Shown here one piece after another: positions 6,147-7,515 of a DNA stretch of 7,515 nucleotides. A program made the translations under genes and the position numbers. This DNA is from UBA6136 sp044378425 (GTDB taxonomy: Bacteria; Pseudomonadota; Gammaproteobacteria; Methylococcales; Methylococcaceae): the NCBI GenBank assembly GCA_044378425.1, contig JBILXN010000119.1, positions 1 through 7,515 on the forward strand, in the 5' to 3' direction. The notes beneath the pieces were generated by a model that saw nothing but the letters and a program-made list of their open reading frames with translations, was not told where the DNA came from and searched no databases. Position 1 is the stretch's first letter. The number at the start of each line of letters is the position of its first letter.

Positions 6147-6368
6147 ATGACCATCAAGAAGCAATGCAGCAGTCGGATCATGACCATCCAGCCCGATGGT
6201 GAGTACGCGCTGAATCGTATTTTGGCAGTGCAAACGTCGCTGGTCCTTGACCCCGACCAGGAAGGCTATGACCAGCGCCAGGTTGATGCACTGGTGAGCG
6301 ATGTGCTGGCAGCACTGCGGCAGGAACCACTCAAATACGAGCGGGCTGAGGTTTACAGCAAAGACTGA
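6147..6368 (+). CDS. Small hypothetical soluble protein, 73 residues
   Basis: I cannot assign a family. The product looks helical and acidic, with likely helices at about 17-32 (DGEYALNRILAVQTSL) and 43-58 (QRQVDALVSDVLAALR), and has no signal peptide or membrane segment. It starts eight bases after the membrane-protein gene and probably shares its messenger, so a partnership between the two products is plausible but unproven. The ATG at 6147 has AGG seven bases upstream; an in-frame ATG at 6180 begins with nearly the same bases (CATGACCATC occurs at both places) and would give a 62-residue form. A hairpin with a T run begins three bases after the stop codon. Confidence 0.6.
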   Translation: MTIKKQCSSRIMTIQPDGEYALNRILAVQTSLVLDPDQEGYDQRQVDALVSDVLAALRQEPLKYERAEVYSKD

Positions 6369-6370
6369 GG

Positions 6371-6397
6371 CCCATCAACGTGAGGCTGGGGTTTTTT
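6371..6397 (+). terminator. Probable intrinsic terminator of the two-gene unit
   Basis: CCCA (6371-6374) pairs with TGGG (6387-6390), and TCA (6375-6377) with TGA (6381-6383), around an ACG loop; GGC bulges on the 3' side. One G and then six T (6392-6397) follow. The stem is modest but the position just after the stop codon and the T6 run support termination. Confidence 0.5.
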
Positions 6398-6488
6398 ATC
6401 CACTGCGGCAACGCCAGCAACCGGCCCCAAACCTGCAGTTTGGTGCTACCGTAACCGTCGTACATCCACAGCAACCCGAGTAACGCGC

Positions 6489-6842
6489 ATGCCCCACTAC
6501 CTACGCCTGATATGCCTCCTGGCCTGGCTCCAGGCCTATCCCTTCGCAGCGACAGCGGTCGAAGATATCGACGATGGCGAGGTTCAAGACATAGACGCCG
6601 GCGTCGAGACCGAGTCAGACCGGATCATCGCCAACGCCCGGGCCAGTGAGCAGGCCCAGGCGCAGAACGAAGCCGCTCTGCGCGCTCAACAAGCCGAGCA
6701 GGCCCGCTATGGCTATTACAATTCGCCTTATTATGGCTCACCCTACTATGGTTATCCCTACGGTTACTATGATCAGCCCGACCGCCGGGAACTTGCCGGT
6801 CGCGGCATGGCGGGCCCTATGGGGGGCGGTGGCAGACGCTGA
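6489..6842 (+). CDS. Secreted protein with Ala/Gln helix and Tyr/Gly-rich tract, 117 residues
   Basis: No family is recognised. Residues 1-23 form a Sec signal peptide (basic start, hydrophobic LICLLAWL core, cleavage after ATA), so the mature protein starts VEDIDDGE and is exported. Mature regions in order: an acidic stretch (24-44), an Ala/Gln/Glu-rich segment likely to be a single helix or short coiled coil (45-73), a tract at 74-94 in which 11 of 21 residues are Tyr together with Gly, Pro and Ser, and a Gly/Arg tail ending GGGGRR. There are no cysteines after the signal peptide. Such composition suggests an unstructured surface or envelope protein rather than an enzyme. The start has only GAG eight bases upstream as a weak ribosome binding site. 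The gene lies 92 bases after a terminator and about 100 bases before dbpA. Confidence 0.7.
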   Translation: MPHYLRLICLLAWLQAYPFAATAVEDIDDGEVQDIDAGVETESDRIIANARASEQAQAQNEAALRAQQAEQARYGYYNSPYYGSPYYGYPYGYYDQPDRRELAGRGMAGPMGGGGRR

Positions 6843-6943
6843 AGAACAGCGGCACCTTTCTCCACGCCTGCGGGACACCCCTGAGACTCTGCCGCACGTC
6901 ATACCGCGCTCCGCGCCGGTCCAAAGCCCTTTCGACATCACTC
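6843..6943. other. Short spacer before dbpA, no signal recognised
   Basis: No promoter, terminator hairpin or strong ribosome binding site was recognised in this spacer. The helicase gene may be read through from the preceding secreted-protein gene. Confidence 0.3.
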
Positions 6944-7515
6944 ATGACCTACACCGATCCGTCCAGCTTCGACACCCTGCCACTGGCCCCCGCCATGCTG
7001 GCCAACCTGCGACAACTGGGCTATCTCTCGATGACCCCGATTCAGGCAGCCAGCCTGCCATCCGCCCTGCGCGGCAACGATCTGATCGCACAGGCCAAAA
7101 CCGGCAGTGGCAAGACCGCCGCCTTTGGCCTGACGCTGCTGAACCAGCTCAATCCGCGCCGCTTTGCCGTCCAGGCGCTGGTCCTGTGCCCAACCCGAGA
7201 ACTGGCCGATCAGGTCGCCAGCGAGATCCGTCGGCTGGCGCGGGCGGCGGAGAACATCAAGGTTCTTACCCTCTGTGGCGGCAACGCCCTCCACGCCCAG
7301 CGCCTGTCGCTGGAGCATGGCGCCCACATCGTTGTGGGCACGCCAGGCCGGCTGCTCGACCATCTGGAACGCGGCCACCTCCGGCTTAATGCGCTCAATA
7401 CCCTGGTGCTGGACGAGGCCGACCGTATGCTGGATATGGGTTTTTTTGATGATATCGCCCGCGTCATCAGTCACTGCCCGCAAGAACGGCAGACCCTTCT
7501 ATTTTCGGCCACCTA
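6944..7515 (+). CDS. dbpA: DbpA, ATP-dependent DEAD-box RNA helicase (N-terminal part; gene runs off the right edge)
   Basis: DbpA is an RNA-dependent ATPase and helicase that acts in assembly of the large ribosomal subunit and is directed to hairpin 92 of 23S rRNA by its C-terminal domain. The 190 complete codons cover RecA-like domain 1: F9 and the Q motif GYLSMTPIQ (26-34), motif I AKTGSGKT (51-58), motif Ia PTRELADQ (83-90), GG at 112-113, motif Ib TPGR (133-136), motif II DEAD (157-160) and motif III SAT (188-190). The runs QALVLCPTRELADQV and LNTLVLDEADRMLDMGF match the DbpA subfamily closely, better than RhlE or SrmB. Domain 2 and the RNA-binding domain that would confirm it lie beyond the edge. 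No clear ribosome binding site precedes the ATG at 6944, and no other in-frame start is visible nearby. Confidence 0.9.
   Translation, partial: MTYTDPSSFDTLPLAPAMLANLRQLGYLSMTPIQAASLPSALRGNDLIAQAKTGSGKTAAFGLTLLNQLNPRRFAVQALVLCPTRELADQVASEIRRLARAAENIKVLTLCGGNALHAQRLSLEHGAHIVVGTPGRLLDHLERGHLRLNALNTLVLDEADRMLDMGFFDDIARVISHCPQERQTLLFSAT

Noticed and set aside
6646..7389. Plus-strand open frame across the secreted-protein and dbpA genes
   Set aside because: It is out of frame with both and yields a Pro/Arg-rich product typical of shadow reading in GC-rich DNA, whereas the dbpA frame carries all helicase motifs.

Overview
The window looks like chromosomal DNA of a moderately GC-rich proteobacterium, most likely a gammaproteobacterium. 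The grounds are the strong resemblance of the right-hand gene to the DbpA subfamily of DEAD-box RNA helicases and a fused NuoE/NuoF-type HoxF of a soluble NAD-linked [NiFe] hydrogenase at the left edge. Genus and species cannot be told from the sequence. No tRNA, rRNA, CRISPR array, insertion sequence or phage gene was recognised.

Layout. (1) 1-1293, minus strand: the N-terminal 431 codons of hoxF, the diaphorase flavoprotein of a NAD-reducing hydrogenase; the rest of the gene, and probably hoxUYH, lie beyond the left edge. (2) 1294-1491: divergent control region. (3) 1492-4197, plus strand: a complete 901-residue UPF0182 (COG1615) membrane protein with seven predicted membrane segments and a large, probably periplasmic C-terminal region, followed by a long hairpin. 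(4) 4465-4683 and 4744-4974, plus strand: two small genes of unknown function. (5) 5039-5070: a hairpin that can terminate both converging transcription units. (6) 5126-5671, minus strand: a lipoprotein whose mature part is four tandem repeats of a Cx3C-x10-Cx3C (CxxHC) module. This is the most unusual item in the window. (7) 5962-6138 and 6147-6368, plus strand: a probable two-gene unit of a 58-residue two-helix membrane protein and a 73-residue soluble protein, ended by a hairpin with a T6 run. (8) 6489-6842, plus strand: a secreted protein with an Ala/Gln helix and a Tyr/Gly/Pro-rich tract. (9) 6944-7515, plus strand: the first 190 codons of dbpA, cut by the right edge.

The genes do not form one evident pathway. 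Two recognisable ends (hydrogenase and ribosome-assembly helicase) and a UPF0182 gene flank about 2.7 kb of short lineage-specific genes, several of them directed to the envelope. The best candidate for something undescribed is the tandem twin-Cx3C lipoprotein: its pattern would fit either disulfide-stapled helical hairpins or a metal (for example copper) store in the periplasm. The sequence alone does not decide between these.
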